A stretch of 64,000 nt of DNA. It comes from Hyphomicrobium methylovorum (GTDB lineage: Bacteria > Pseudomonadota > Alphaproteobacteria > Rhizobiales > Hyphomicrobiaceae). Shown here piece by piece: positions 1 to 8,560 of this stretch; positions within the stretch are counted from its first letter, which is position 1, and each line of letters opens with the position of its first letter. The position numbers and the translations under genes were made by a program. The DNA lies in NCBI RefSeq assembly GCF_013626205.1, contig NZ_QHJE01000001.1, positions 1,302,001 through 1,366,000 of the forward strand, in the 5' to 3' direction. The notes under the pieces were generated by a model. That model was not told the origin of the DNA and searched no databases. It saw only the letters and a program-made list of their open reading frames with translations.

Positions 1-689
1 TTTGAGACCCTTATCTCATCGGCGATCATGTCGCTAGCCATGTCTTGCTTCAGACGCTGCATATCGAGCCCAATCCGTTCAGCAATTGCAAGCGCTGAAG
101 CCTCGTTTGCAATCCCTTTATGGGCGAACATCGCTTGGTGGAAGTCCCAATATTTCCCCTGACGTCGTGCGGCTAACGCGACTTTGGATGCTTCCTCTGA
201 TCCCTTTGAGAGAACGGGAAGTTCCTTGAAAACCACGCGAACGCGCTTGTCCGTTTCTATGAGCTTTTGAACGTCAGACATGCCCTTTTTGCAGTAGCTG
301 CAATTGTAATCGAAAAATTCTACGATTGTGATGTCACCGTTCGGATCGCCAGCAACAGGGTCTTCCGAGTTCCGGAAAATCGTCTCGTGGTTCTCTGTTA
401 GAAACGCCCTAAATTTCTCTGTCTGTGCTTGGCGTAGCTTGATCTGCAGAGCATCCTGCATTTCCATCATCAATTCAGGGTGCTTGAGCAGGTAGTTCCT
501 GACGATCTTCTCTATTGCGTCCTGTTGGGAGCCCGAGAAAATATCATCGCTCGGCGTGCTATGGACATGACCTGAGTCTGCCCAAGCTGATGGCATCCAT
601 TTGCTAGACGGTCCAACACCGCTAGACGGCAGCATCAGCAGCGCACTCACAAAGATACCAACCGCTGAAATCATTTTGAAAGTTTTCAT
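1..689 (-). CDS. DsbA-family thiol-disulfide oxidoreductase (3' end cut by window edge)
   Basis: The reading frame opens with ATG at 689 and stays open to base 1, giving about 229 residues with the C-terminus missing. The first 35 or so residues form a signal peptide (basic MKTFK start, hydrophobic core, then AWA-type cleavage region), so the product should be periplasmic. An alpha-helical stretch resembling the N-terminal DsbA/Com1 segment follows, then the thioredoxin-fold block with the redox motif Cys-Ser-Tyr-Cys after FFDYN. This family exchanges disulfides in exported proteins, as an oxidase or as a DsbC/ScsC-like isomerase; which one cannot be told here. It lies just downstream of a Tat-exported hydrolase on the same strand, with a hairpin between them. 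Confidence 0.85.
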   Translation of the reverse strand, partial: MKTFKMISAVGIFVSALLMLPSSGVGPSSKWMPSAWADSGHVHSTPSDDIFSGSQQDAIEKIVRNYLLKHPELMMEMQDALQIKLRQAQTEKFRAFLTENHETIFRNSEDPVAGDPNGDITIVEFFDYNCSYCKKGMSDVQKLIETDKRVRVVFKELPVLSKGSEEASKVALAARRQGKYWDFHQAMFAHKGIANEASALAIAERIGLDMQRLKQDMASDMIADEIRVS

Positions 690-724
690 GCTCTCAGCCC
701 GTTAGAACAACGCACAGGATAGAG

Positions 725-753
725 ATGAGCGGATATTTTCGCTATCCGCTCAT
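725..753. terminator. 11-bp stem hairpin between two exported-protein genes
   Basis: Two 11-base arms (725-735 and 743-753) pair perfectly around a 7-base loop. It sits between the stop of the isochorismatase-like gene and the start of the DsbA-like gene, both minus strand. There is no clear U-run on the minus strand, so it may be a weak terminator, an mRNA-stabilising hairpin or an attenuator. Confidence 0.45.
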
Positions 754-786
754 TATATCGTTTTTGGTACCCAGAGCACGGCTCGA

Positions 787-1620
787 TCAGGTCTTCGCCG
801 GCTCGTTCAAGAGGTTGATGAACGTCTCCGAGGATATCACGGGTGCGAAGAAGTTGTTGATGCGATCCATCGCGTCAGCTTCCTGCTCCGGCTTCTGAGC
901 AGCAGTTGCGTCTCCGATCACGATCGGAAGATATCCGTTATCGCGTGCTGCTCGCGCGTTGCCTTCGATGCACCAATCAAGATGGATCCCGCACAGGATA
1001 ATCGTCTTGATGTTTTTGCGTGCCAACTCCAGCGGCAAGTGAGTACCGGTGAACGCGGTCTGCAGGGCGAGTTCGTTAAACCGAAGGTCACCGGGCTCTA
1101 CGAGTGCCTCCAATTCGTCGACAAGATCATTGTCCTGCTTTCGCTGTTCTGCCGTCCAATTCTCCTTGCCCTTTGCCCAGCTCTCATACTGAGCCTGGTC
1201 AAATTCGCTCTTCGGGTAGTTTTCGCGGAAGACCTCGTAGCCGATCCAAGAGAAGCTCTTGAAGTTTTCAGCCTTACGCGCCGCTTTTACGACATTCACT
1301 GTTGCAGCCAAGCTGCCGCGTTCCCACTGCTTTTCGCCTGCTTGCGCGCCGGTCGGGAGGTAGAGACTTTTGTTTTGGCTGATGGACAGGAATGCTGCAG
1401 GATACTTTACGATCTTTGCCAGATCGAGAGACTGCCACTGGGGCGCAAGCGGCGGGATGGCGTGAATACCTCCCAGCTTTCGCTGATCGTCAGTCGCTGC
1501 TCCAGCGGCGCTTGTGCCTGCGCCGGCCGTTGCTGCGACAGTCGCGGCGCCCGCGACTGCGCCTACAAACTGCCGACGGGTCGAGTTCACATCTTTTTTG
1601 GAGCTTTCCAATGTCGTCAT
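787..1620 (-). CDS. Tat-exported isochorismatase-like cysteine hydrolase
   Basis: This 277-residue protein belongs to the isochorismatase-like cysteine hydrolases, which use a Cys nucleophile on amides or enol ethers. The ATG at 1620 is chosen over an upstream in-frame start because GGAGGAAG lies 8 bases before it. Residues 14-18 (STRRQ) followed by an Ala/Gly-rich hydrophobic stretch form a twin-arginine signal, so the folded enzyme is probably periplasmic. The likely nucleophile is Cys217 in GIHLDWCIEGNARAARDNGY, the usual block of the family, and the IGDAT segment follows as expected. The N-terminal Asp motif of classical members is not obvious (the equivalent region reads FLSISQN), so the substrate is open. 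It may be cargo of the mobile element or host DNA. Confidence 0.75.
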   Translation of the reverse strand: MTTLESSKKDVNSTRRQFVGAVAGAATVAATAGAGTSAAGAATDDQRKLGGIHAIPPLAPQWQSLDLAKIVKYPAAFLSISQNKSLYLPTGAQAGEKQWERGSLAATVNVVKAARKAENFKSFSWIGYEVFRENYPKSEFDQAQYESWAKGKENWTAEQRKQDNDLVDELEALVEPGDLRFNELALQTAFTGTHLPLELARKNIKTIILCGIHLDWCIEGNARAARDNGYLPIVIGDATAAQKPEQEADAMDRINNFFAPVISSETFINLLNEPAKT

Positions 1621-1713
1621 TTTTCTTACTTCCTCCCAAGACCATAAGTTTCGGCTATGAGACAATACGGCGTATATCCATCAATAATAATATTTTTTTT
1701 CTCTATCCTAGCG

Positions 1714-2028
1714 TTATCGCGCCACCTGCCTATTCTGCACGCTGAGGAGTCTATTACGCATTGCACGCAGCGCTTCCTGCGTGGCCTGGACGTATCGTTT
1801 GTCTGTCGTTGCTTTTCGCGCTCTCTGCTCGTCGGCCGTAAGCACGCGCCGTTCCGATACTGGTATGCCCTCTCGTGGGCCTCCACCGTAAAGACGTCCT
1901 GTTTCTTTACGCAGCGTTCGTAACGCATCGCGAGCGTCCACATGATACTTTCGCTGGCGAGCTTTATTTCTCTCCTTGCGTGCCATTTCCTTGGCCGCAA
2001 TCTCTTCGGCAGTGGGCACAGGTTTCAA
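1714..2028 (-). CDS. Basic alpha-helical repeat protein of the mobile element, function unknown
   Basis: The frame gives 104 residues starting with TTG at 2028, which overlaps the stop of the preceding open frame (2025-2204), so coupled translation or an old frameshift from a longer gene is likely. The protein is rich in Lys, Arg, Glu and Ala and holds two related helical units (around KARQRKYHVDARDALRTL and KRYVQATQEALRAM) joined by a Gly-rich turn and VSERRVLTADE. I do not recognise a family. A decayed second copy lies at 2880-3112. Repetition in this stretch argues for element genes that have duplicated and are degrading. Confidence 0.55.
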   Translation of the reverse strand: MKPVPTAEEIAAKEMARKERNKARQRKYHVDARDALRTLRKETGRLYGGGPREGIPVSERRVLTADEQRARKATTDKRYVQATQEALRAMRNRLLSVQNRQVAR

Positions 2029-2341
2029 AGCACGTAACGCAGCGCGCTTGGCTTTGCTTTATCCAATGCGCGATGCTTTGCAGCCTTTTGTCGTGCCGTT
2101 CTCTCTTCTTCCATGATGTTGGGGTGCGGGTATCCGCTGGGAATGCGGCGCTCAGTGTCGGCATTGTGCTTTGCGATCTCTTCTTCAAGAGTCGTTCCAC
2201 GCATGCTGCTTCGTCTTCAGCCATGAACCGACGCCGGGTCTGTTCGGACGACCGGTAGACGCGCTTCATGGACTGGTGGGGCAGATAACTCACTCTGCTT
2301 GATCGTTCCGCGTCCTGCCATCCGCAAGGAGGATCGCGCAC
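2025..2341 (-). pseudogene. Frameshifted paralog of the 14509-14823 gene
   Basis: The first part (from about 2341, GTG; an aligned start at 2366-2368 reads ATA instead of ATG) encodes RDPPCGWQDAERSSRVSYLP and matches the N-terminus of the intact gene at 14509-14823 (RDPPSWRDAERPGRVSYLP). Similarity extends upstream of the start for several tens of bases. After MAEDEAA the coding-like sequence moves to another frame, which runs as a 59-codon open frame from 2204 to 2025 (starting MRGTTLEEEIAKHNADTERR). The simplest reading is one gene broken by a frameshift, with the lower half still open and overlapping the next gene. Function unknown. Confidence 0.5.
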
Positions 2342-2391
2342 GCGCGCACCTTCTGCGGTGGTTATGTTTGTTCTCGATTGTTTGAAGGGAT

Positions 2392-2694
2392 CTAGGAGAC
2401 GCTACAAGCGCTGCAAAACACTGTTAAAGGCCCACTGCGGGCCATGACAAAGTTATTACGGAGGCTGAACTGTTGAAGCGCGTCCGTCCTTGAGAGGCCG
2501 GTGCCCTGGTCAGTTAGGACAATTTTCGAGAGCCCATCCAAAGCATCTCGTTCGAGGCGAACTTGAACATTGTCGGCGTCGGCATCCAAAGCGTTCCAAA
2601 TAAATTCTGCAAGAGCGGCTATGGGCCTAGCCTTCGTTAGTCGCTCTATGGTGTCCGGCTGTAATTCGACCTCTAGTCGTTCTGCGCCTGACAT
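2392..2694 (-). pseudogene. N-terminal fragment of a GHKL (Bergerat-fold) ATP-binding protein
   Basis: About 100 codons start at ATG 2694. Residues 10-70 look like the start of an Hsp90-like ATPase: EFIWNALDADAD is the N box (Glu and Asn bind Mg-ATP) and DQGTGLS is the DxGxG box. Family members, often stand-alone ATP-binding proteins in bacterial mobile and defence loci, are several hundred residues long. Here the frame ends soon after the G1 box in unrelated sequence, so the ATP lid and all C-terminal domains are missing. It is most likely a remnant left by deletion. The broken end lies beside the duplicated small genes. Confidence 0.55.
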
Positions 2695-2879
2695 ATGTGA
2701 TCGCCCCGTTTCGTTGTGCAAATCGACTGGTCATTCAGCTATTGCGAACCAGCGGTGGCACGCAAGTCCCATTTCGAGTAGCGCATATCGTCTGCCTCTT
2801 CTCCGGCACCTTATCAACACCCGCCGCCATTCACCGGCCCGCCCGGTATTTGTTAGGTACTCACTAGAAAATCTATCGA

Positions 2880-3112
2880 TCAGTCCACGCCCAAACCACG
2901 CACCACACGAAGCGCATCCTGCGTTGCCTGGACGTATCGCTTGTCTGTCGCCTTCCGCGCATGCTCTCGCCAGCGGTAAGCACCTTACGCTCCGACACTG
3001 ACACGCCCTTCTGTGGTCCGCCTACGCGCACACGGCCAGTCTTCAAATGCAAAGCGCCCTAGCAGCCCGCCTCTTCTCCCGCGCCTTATCTACAGCCCTC
3101 TTCCGCTGAGCT
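2880..3112 (-). pseudogene. Decayed copy of the 1714-2028 repeat protein gene
   Basis: Translating the minus strand in pieces gives KAREKRRAARAL, then TGRVRVGGPQKGVSVSERKV and then RKATDKRYVQATQDALR, all close matches to the intact 104-residue protein. Joining them needs at least two frame changes: one near 3060, and one near 2960 where a single base is missing relative to the intact copy. A stop ends the last piece at 2880. The copy is therefore a pseudogene. Confidence 0.6.
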
Positions 3113-3116
3113 TTGA

Positions 3117-3263
3117 CTAACTCTCTTCGTCATTTCCTGCCGGTGGACTTTTCCCTTTCGCACGAGCGATGGCCTGAACCTCCATGTTGTGCTTCTCGAT
3201 TTGAAACGCGAGGCTACTTCCCTGGTACTCAGCAAGCTTCTTCAGCACGTCAATCAATTCCAT
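3117..3263 (-). CDS. Small hypothetical protein of the mobile element (48 aa)
   Basis: The ATG at 3263 follows GGAGAACC by four bases, a better start than the upstream in-frame option. The 48-residue product begins MELIDVLKKLAEYQGSSLAF, has an amphipathic helical N-terminal half and a charged, Pro/Gly-containing tail. I recognise no family. It sits immediately downstream of the 1313-residue protein gene, separated from it by a strong hairpin, so it may have its own promoter or rely on read-through. Confidence 0.5.
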   Translation of the reverse strand: MELIDVLKKLAEYQGSSLAFQIEKHNMEVQAIARAKGKSPPAGNDEES

Positions 3264-3284
3264 TGTTGGTTCTCCAAATAGAAA

Positions 3285-3314
3285 GAGGCGGGACGCTTCT
3301 TCACGTCCCGCCTC
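3285..3314 (-). terminator. Hairpin terminator after the giant phage-like gene
   Basis: Two perfect 11-base arms (3285-3295 and 3304-3314) enclose an 8-base loop. Read on the minus strand the stem is followed by CTTTCTATTT, a loose U-rich run. It lies 24 bases after the stop of the 1313-residue gene, where an intrinsic terminator is expected. Confidence 0.7.
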
Positions 3315-3337
3315 AAAGCCAAATTTCAAACGCAGTT

Positions 3338-6300
3338 TTAGTGACGCGTCTCTTCAGGCGGCAGACCCATCCCCGTAGCAGACAACTCTCGGACTGCATT
3401 GAGCGCGTTCTGTATCCCCGGCACGGCGTGATAGGGCGTCAGGTTTTGGAAACGCCGAAGATCAGAACGTGTGATCGTGCCGCCGCCAGCATAACGCGCC
3501 GCTGACTGCACGACCTTCGTAGCGTCTTCAGCCATGCCCGCTGCTGGACCAAGCAACGTGCCACCTAACCCAATGTCACGCACCTTTCTCGCTTCGGAGC
3601 GTTCCGCATCTCCCGCCAACCACTGCGTTCCGCCTCGAATGGAATACTGCCCATTGGACAGCTTGCCGACAGTGTTGGACGCAGTGAATAACGAACCCAT
3701 GATACCTGAGCGGTCCAGTGCGTCGTACATGCTACCGCCCGCATTATCCTCCCACCGCTTCACGAACGCTTCCCAATCGGCGTCGTTGTCACGAAGAGCA
3801 CGCTTCAGACTGTCCACAAATACAGACGCCATAACGATACTGGACAGACCGGCACCCAAGGCTACGCGCTGGCGCATCTTCTCCGCTGCATCCGTTCCGA
3901 CATTTGCTAGCTGGACCTGACGTGCGAGGAAGCGGGTTTGGTCAATCAGCATAAAACTCTGAAACTGGTACATGAGCTTGCCAGTCGCATCGTACGTAAA
4001 CTGCGGACGATCACCTAAGCCGGGCGTGACGATAGTGTTACGGTTCTCTCGACGCATGGCCGTTTCAAACCGCGCCGCTAGGTCTTGATCTTTCCACTTA
4101 TCAAGATCGGCATACAGAACACCCGCGACGTGCTTCAAGTCCTGTCTCGCGTACTCGTCACCGATCTTCGCCAAGTCGTGAGCTTCGATGCCAAGGTTTG
4201 CGAGCCACGCTTGGTTTTTCTGCGACAGACGCTCGTGTCCAACGGTTGAGTACTTCAGGATGCGCGAGCTAACCACGTTGTGCGTGATCTGCTTCATCCA
4301 ATCTGTCCAGTAGCTGATACCCGATAGGCGGGTGGCCCACTGGGTACTCTTGTCGACAAACTCAATCCATTTGTCGCCGACCTGATGCGGGTTGTTCAGT
4401 TCGAACGCATCGCGAAGACGCGTGGCGTGGACGGCTTCCGCAACGGTTCCAAAACGCATACCTTGGTCGCGCATGGCACCGCCCTTTCTGACGGCATTGC
4501 GGAAGTCGGTGAACATAGGCAGCACGCCATACTTGAACGTGTCGCCAAGGCCCTGAGAGATTGCAATCTTCGGGGCGTCCGTCAGAGACGAAACTGTAAC
4601 GCCGCCAAGCCGAACGTCATAAGCGAGCGATGCCAACGTGTGCGCCGCTTTAGGACCGAGCAAACCGAAGCCTTTGCCAGGGTCGTAAGTTCCAAGGAAG
4701 TGTTCGACTTCGTTGCGCACCCCCTGAAGATACTTATCGCGGTCGAGTGTAAGTTTCGTCAGGTCATCGCCAGACGCCGCGTCAATCTTCGCCTGTGCTT
4801 CCTTCGCGATGTCCACCAGAATGGAATTTCCGGTGTAGTCGCCAACCTCATTTCCGTAGCTATCGACGGTCTTGAAGACGCTGCCGAACGCGGCCTGCTT
4901 CCCTGACGTGTTGTGCATCAGTTCGGCGTGTTCAAGAAGATCGGTTCGAAGAAAAAAGTTCTCGGCCAGCGCGTCGTCTGCAATGTCGATGACGCGTCCT
5001 TGCAGGTATCCGCTCTTGACGCGTACGCGGCTGGTTGACGAGTTAGGGATTGCGGACCTGACGCCAGCGATGGTGTCGTAAACGTCCTGAGCTAACGCCT
5101 TTGAGTATGCCGGGATATGCTCGCGAAGCATCGGCATACCGTATTTGTTTTTCGGCACGGCGGGCTTCGCGTTGTTCTCAGTGATGAGAGGTTCCGGACC
5201 TTTACGCGGACGCGGGCCAAACTCTTTGTCGAACGATTTAATGTTGCCTTCGTAATCACCGACGACAGGCTTCTTCGGCTTCGGCGTGCCTTTGTCAAAG
5301 CCCTCTTCGAATGTCTTGAAGTCGCTGCGCTTCGGTTTCTCCAACATGTACGGATGGCTTTTACCGTCGTTGGCAGGATCGGATAGAAACTCGCGGACCT
5401 TCCCTTCCCAAGCTCGATACGCGTCTTTGAACAGCGCCAAGTCCTGAGCAACAGCATTGTCCCGCGCCATGCCGTGTTCAGAGATACGGTCGCGCCAGTT
5501 GGCCATTGCCGTTTGATAGTCGGCGCGGTCTTGTGCGTTCGCAATGTCTCGACGGTTTTCCCAGTCCTTCAGACGTTCCGGATGGTTGTGCCAAAACTCC
5601 ATTCGTTTTTCGTAGCTCGCGATGCTGGCCTCGTGCGCTTTAAGGCGTTCGGTGTACTGCGTATGAGCAAGCTCTTCTTCGACGTCGGCCGTAACTTTGC
5701 GCGTGGCCCATGTTTCGAGCAACGACATGGCACGGCCCTTATCGTTGCGCAGCGCTGTTTGATTGTAGATCCGGCGCACGTAGCCATCCGCTCCGATAGT
5801 TTCCAAGTCTTCGGGCAGCTTGCCATTCTTGACATGGAGTTCGCGCTGATAGTCGGCGTACTTACGGAAGGAGCGTGCGACGGCTTCTACCGCAGGGTCA
5901 CCAAAGGCTTTGTCGATGCCTTCGGTTAACACGGCGCGATAAGCCGTTTGCGCCAAGTCCTTCGCACTCTTGAAGCGCGTCTTATTCGCGGCGTAGATGT
6001 TTTCACCGTCAGCTTTGAAGCGTCCGAGAGCTGCGCGGTCCGCGTCTAGATGATCTTCGACAGTCATGCGCCGACCGTTCGCAAGTCCTTGCACGTTCGC
6101 TTCCGAGATTTCCGGCGACGAATAAAACATGCGTCCAAACTGGCGCACGTTGTCGAGAGGCGAAGTCCTAAACGCTTGCCTTTGCTGCCCAAGAAGCGTC
6201 TTCCCGCCAAGGAACTTTCCGAGCCATTCCGTGGGCATCGTTGTGATGGACGGGACTTTATCAAAGAGGCCAGCGGAAACCTTTGCGTCAGCCAATTCGC

Positions 6301-7279
6301 CACGCGCCTTGGCTTCGGCTTTAAGCTCTTCGAAGTTGACGGCTGCGGCACCGGCACTGGACGGCGCGGGCTTCGCGGATTGGACACTAGCGTCCACTCC
6401 GTTCGCCGCCGCGACTTCAGCGTCCAATCTATCGACCGCCGCTCGTGCTTCCGGGAAATTGTGCGCGGCGTCTTCACGGTACTTATCGAGATTTTCTTCG
6501 ACGTGCGGCGCGCGGTCTCCGAGAACAACGTGGATCGAACCACCAATTGCAGCGCCGATGATTGCGCCGGACGCGATATTGATTGCACCGTCTTCCGATG
6601 TACGGAGTTGCTGCGTCGCCTGAAGCCCGGCTTCCGACACGCTAGCATCGACCGCGCCAGCTACAGCGGACTTCCCGGCTGTTTCGAGAAGTGATGCGCC
6701 AACCTTGCCAAGCTGAAGAGCTTTCCCGACAGGTATCAGGGTCGGAATATCGACCGTACCCGCCAGCAACAACGCCACCGTTCCCGTCAGTCCCGACGCT
6801 TCAAGAATAGTCTGGTTCTTCTGTTCGCGTTCAATGTCGTCAATGCGCGCGTTCAGTTGGGCTTGATTTGTGACGCCGACGAAATTCTGAAGATGCGGCA
6901 TCAAATTGGCTTTGCCAATCTGCTCTAAGATTTGATCGTCGGTAAGCTCAGGGCTATTCGGTGTCGGGTGGAAATGTTCGGCGAATACTTGGCTTGAGAG
7001 CGCCGAGCCAATCATGTTGCCAGACTGGAAGGCGGCCTTCAGGGTTTCGCGAAGCTCTGGTTGATCCACTTCGGGCTTCGGCAGGTTGGCTTCGATGTGC
7101 GAACGGTAAGCGTTGTCGAGTTGCGCGTTGAATGCGTCGGCTTTGAAGTTTGGCGTGTAGAGTTCGGGCGTTGTTGGCGTCGACTGCGCCGCTAGGTTTT
7201 TGCCTGCGACGTTTGCGATTTCGAAGGCGTTCGTGTCGACGTTAGCCAGTGATTTGGCTTGATCGAAGATTTTGATCAT
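3338..7279 (-). CDS. Giant phage-type protein, internal virion (ejection) protein-like
   Basis: This 1313-residue protein is much the largest in the element. It has a soluble N-terminal part (1-160), a hydrophobic Gly/Ala-rich stretch near 165-245, a charged coiled-coil-rich middle with Lys/Pro-rich linkers (about 540-740), and a C-terminal part with a second hydrophobic segment near 1145-1165 and the sequence RRFQNLTPYHAVPGIQNALN. That layout, and the C-terminal pattern of a glycine-rich segment followed by a basic helix and a PF/PYH-like end, resembles large internal virion or ejection proteins of T7-like podoviruses. No enzymatic motif is seen. No portal, capsid or tail genes accompany it in the window. 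Hairpins at 3285-3314 and 7332-7354 bracket it as a single transcription unit. Confidence 0.55.
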   Translation of the reverse strand: MIKIFDQAKSLANVDTNAFEIANVAGKNLAAQSTPTTPELYTPNFKADAFNAQLDNAYRSHIEANLPKPEVDQPELRETLKAAFQSGNMIGSALSSQVFAEHFHPTPNSPELTDDQILEQIGKANLMPHLQNFVGVTNQAQLNARIDDIEREQKNQTILEASGLTGTVALLLAGTVDIPTLIPVGKALQLGKVGASLLETAGKSAVAGAVDASVSEAGLQATQQLRTSEDGAINIASGAIIGAAIGGSIHVVLGDRAPHVEENLDKYREDAAHNFPEARAAVDRLDAEVAAANGVDASVQSAKPAPSSAGAAAVNFEELKAEAKARGELADAKVSAGLFDKVPSITTMPTEWLGKFLGGKTLLGQQRQAFRTSPLDNVRQFGRMFYSSPEISEANVQGLANGRRMTVEDHLDADRAALGRFKADGENIYAANKTRFKSAKDLAQTAYRAVLTEGIDKAFGDPAVEAVARSFRKYADYQRELHVKNGKLPEDLETIGADGYVRRIYNQTALRNDKGRAMSLLETWATRKVTADVEEELAHTQYTERLKAHEASIASYEKRMEFWHNHPERLKDWENRRDIANAQDRADYQTAMANWRDRISEHGMARDNAVAQDLALFKDAYRAWEGKVREFLSDPANDGKSHPYMLEKPKRSDFKTFEEGFDKGTPKPKKPVVGDYEGNIKSFDKEFGPRPRKGPEPLITENNAKPAVPKNKYGMPMLREHIPAYSKALAQDVYDTIAGVRSAIPNSSTSRVRVKSGYLQGRVIDIADDALAENFFLRTDLLEHAELMHNTSGKQAAFGSVFKTVDSYGNEVGDYTGNSILVDIAKEAQAKIDAASGDDLTKLTLDRDKYLQGVRNEVEHFLGTYDPGKGFGLLGPKAAHTLASLAYDVRLGGVTVSSLTDAPKIAISQGLGDTFKYGVLPMFTDFRNAVRKGGAMRDQGMRFGTVAEAVHATRLRDAFELNNPHQVGDKWIEFVDKSTQWATRLSGISYWTDWMKQITHNVVSSRILKYSTVGHERLSQKNQAWLANLGIEAHDLAKIGDEYARQDLKHVAGVLYADLDKWKDQDLAARFETAMRRENRNTIVTPGLGDRPQFTYDATGKLMYQFQSFMLIDQTRFLARQVQLANVGTDAAEKMRQRVALGAGLSSIVMASVFVDSLKRALRDNDADWEAFVKRWEDNAGGSMYDALDRSGIMGSLFTASNTVGKLSNGQYSIRGGTQWLAGDAERSEARKVRDIGLGGTLLGPAAGMAEDATKVVQSAARYAGGGTITRSDLRRFQNLTPYHAVPGIQNALNAVRELSATGMGLPPEETRH

Positions 7280-7331
7280 TTGGTACGTCTTTCTCGGGGC
7301 GATGCCCGTCAGATTTTGAACGTGAAAAAGA

Positions 7332-7354
7332 CTCGCAAGCGGCGTGCTTGCGAG
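7332..7354 (-). terminator. Intrinsic terminator upstream of the giant gene
   Basis: A 9-bp perfect GC-rich stem around a 5-base loop is followed, on the minus strand, by TCTTTTTC, the U-run expected of a Rho-independent terminator. It would stop minus-strand transcription coming from 8.0 kb and above, so the giant gene needs its own promoter between here and 7279. Confidence 0.7.
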
Positions 7355-7436
7355 CCTTGGGTGGTGTCAGTAAGTTTCGGGTTAGTTAGTCAGTCGGTAA
7401 CGCGACGGTCGCGGCACGAAACAGAGCGCGCAGGAC

Positions 7437-7973
7437 ATGGAAGAACCACCCCTGACTGAACTCGAAAAATTTCGGCGCATCATTATCGTCATTCAGTGTG
7501 CTGCTCTCAACTTCGGATACTTCCGTGGTGCAAAGGCCATGATGCGTAGAACAGTGGACGGAAACTTCCTCGATATTCAGAGGCGCATCGACAACAACTT
7601 TCTGGACATGGGTATCATTGAGTTCTGCAAATTATTCGCTGAGCGCGAGAGCCAGCATTGGTCAAGGGTGATCAATCCCGATCTGCACAAAGAATTTGAG
7701 AATGGCCTTTACAAAGTCGTCGACATCGATAGGACTGCCTGGAAAAGATACGTCGATGAGTTTCTGAGTTACCGGGATAAGTTTCTCGCTCACCTTGATA
7801 AAAACCGGGTGATGAAATTTCCCAACCTCGGGCTAGCAATCAAAGCATTACACTACTACGCGCAGTTTCTCCGCACACAACACCCACTTTCAAGTTCTCT
7901 CGAAGATAGCGAATTCGATGTGGAAACACTTGTTTCTAAGTCATCGCGAACCGCACAAAAATACCTGCCTTGA
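7437..7973 (+). CDS. HEPN-like (AbiU2-type) protein, possible defence RNase
   Basis: This 178-residue, mostly helical protein is the only plus-strand gene in the element. Around residues 115-122 it reads YRDKFLAHLD; an Arg and a His separated by five residues in a helix is the RX4-6H signature of HEPN ribonucleases, and this wording is close to the AbiU2 branch, which includes abortive-infection and toxin components. The following MKFPNLGLAIKALHYYAQFL helix is also typical of that branch. No antitoxin-like partner overlaps it. A strand switch and lower GC than its neighbours suggest independent acquisition, as with phage-borne accessory (moron) genes. Defence function is inference from family and context. 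Confidence 0.5.
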   Translation: MEEPPLTELEKFRRIIIVIQCAALNFGYFRGAKAMMRRTVDGNFLDIQRRIDNNFLDMGIIEFCKLFAERESQHWSRVINPDLHKEFENGLYKVVDIDRTAWKRYVDEFLSYRDKFLAHLDKNRVMKFPNLGLAIKALHYYAQFLRTQHPLSSSLEDSEFDVETLVSKSSRTAQKYLP

Positions 7974-8068
7974 AGCGTCTTAACTGTGACCGGCCTATCG
8001 CGGCGTTGCGTCAGACTAAAGTCAATGCGGGGCGCCACACGCGACGACCCGCACCATAGATAAGACAA

Positions 8069-8560
8069 TCAGGCGGCCAGCCTAATCACGGTGCCCATCT
8101 TCGTCGCTTGGACTGTAACCGCCCCGGCGTTGGTCAGGTCGCGAAGCACGTTGCCGACGTGTCCTGCTGAGCAGCCAAGCGCCCTGCCTAATGCACGATG
8201 GCCAGAATACAGCTCACCGCCTCTGTCTTTGACCAGCTCAAGAAGGCGCCCACTGAACGTATTGGCGACAGTGAGCTTCTGGGGCGTGGTATTGGACACT
8301 AGCTTGAGCGGCGGCCGGACCTCGATTTCCGCGTCTGGCGCGGTGTCCACTGCCTGCAATTTGGTAGGAGTGGGCACGTTGGCTTCGGTGTGTTCAGCGA
8401 GGGCCGTAGGGAAGGGCTCCCGTAAGACACTCGACTGCGCGAAGGCCAGTCCGCCCCCAAACTCAACCAGAGCCACGGCCAACAGCGCGAGCCACCGGTT
8501 GAGGGCATCCGTCGAGAGGTGGACGCCAGCGACAGCTAGGTATCCGCTTATTCGATGCAT
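8069..8560 (-). CDS. C-terminal half of a split membrane protein: TM segment plus winged helix
   Basis: The frame opens with ATG at 8560 inside the 3' end of the preceding frame (98-base overlap) and encodes 163 residues. Residues 20-45 form one transmembrane segment (LALLAVALVEFGGGLAFA). A variable linker follows, then residues 98-160 look like a winged-helix DNA-binding domain (GHRALGRALGCSAGHVGNVLRDL then a wing ending GTVIRLAA). It reads best as the continuation of the 8463-9257 protein in another frame: that frame turns into Arg/Pro-rich noise just where this one begins ISGYLAVAGVH. The ancestral gene was probably one product, with a four-helix membrane anchor and a C-terminal wHTH, now split. 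Confidence 0.55.
   Translation of the reverse strand: MHRISGYLAVAGVHLSTDALNRWLALLAVALVEFGGGLAFAQSSVLREPFPTALAEHTEANVPTPTKLQAVDTAPDAEIEVRPPLKLVSNTTPQKLTVANTFSGRLLELVKDRGGELYSGHRALGRALGCSAGHVGNVLRDLTNAGAVTVQATKMGTVIRLAA

Noticed and set aside
982-1647. Plus-strand reading frame of 221 codons
   Set aside because: It lies opposite the isochorismatase-like gene, has no ribosome-binding site, and its protein is Cys/Arg-rich noise.
6050-6694. Plus-strand and other long frames inside the giant gene
   Set aside because: They are shadows of the 1313-residue frame caused by high GC; the composition is Arg/Ser-rich and no domain is seen.
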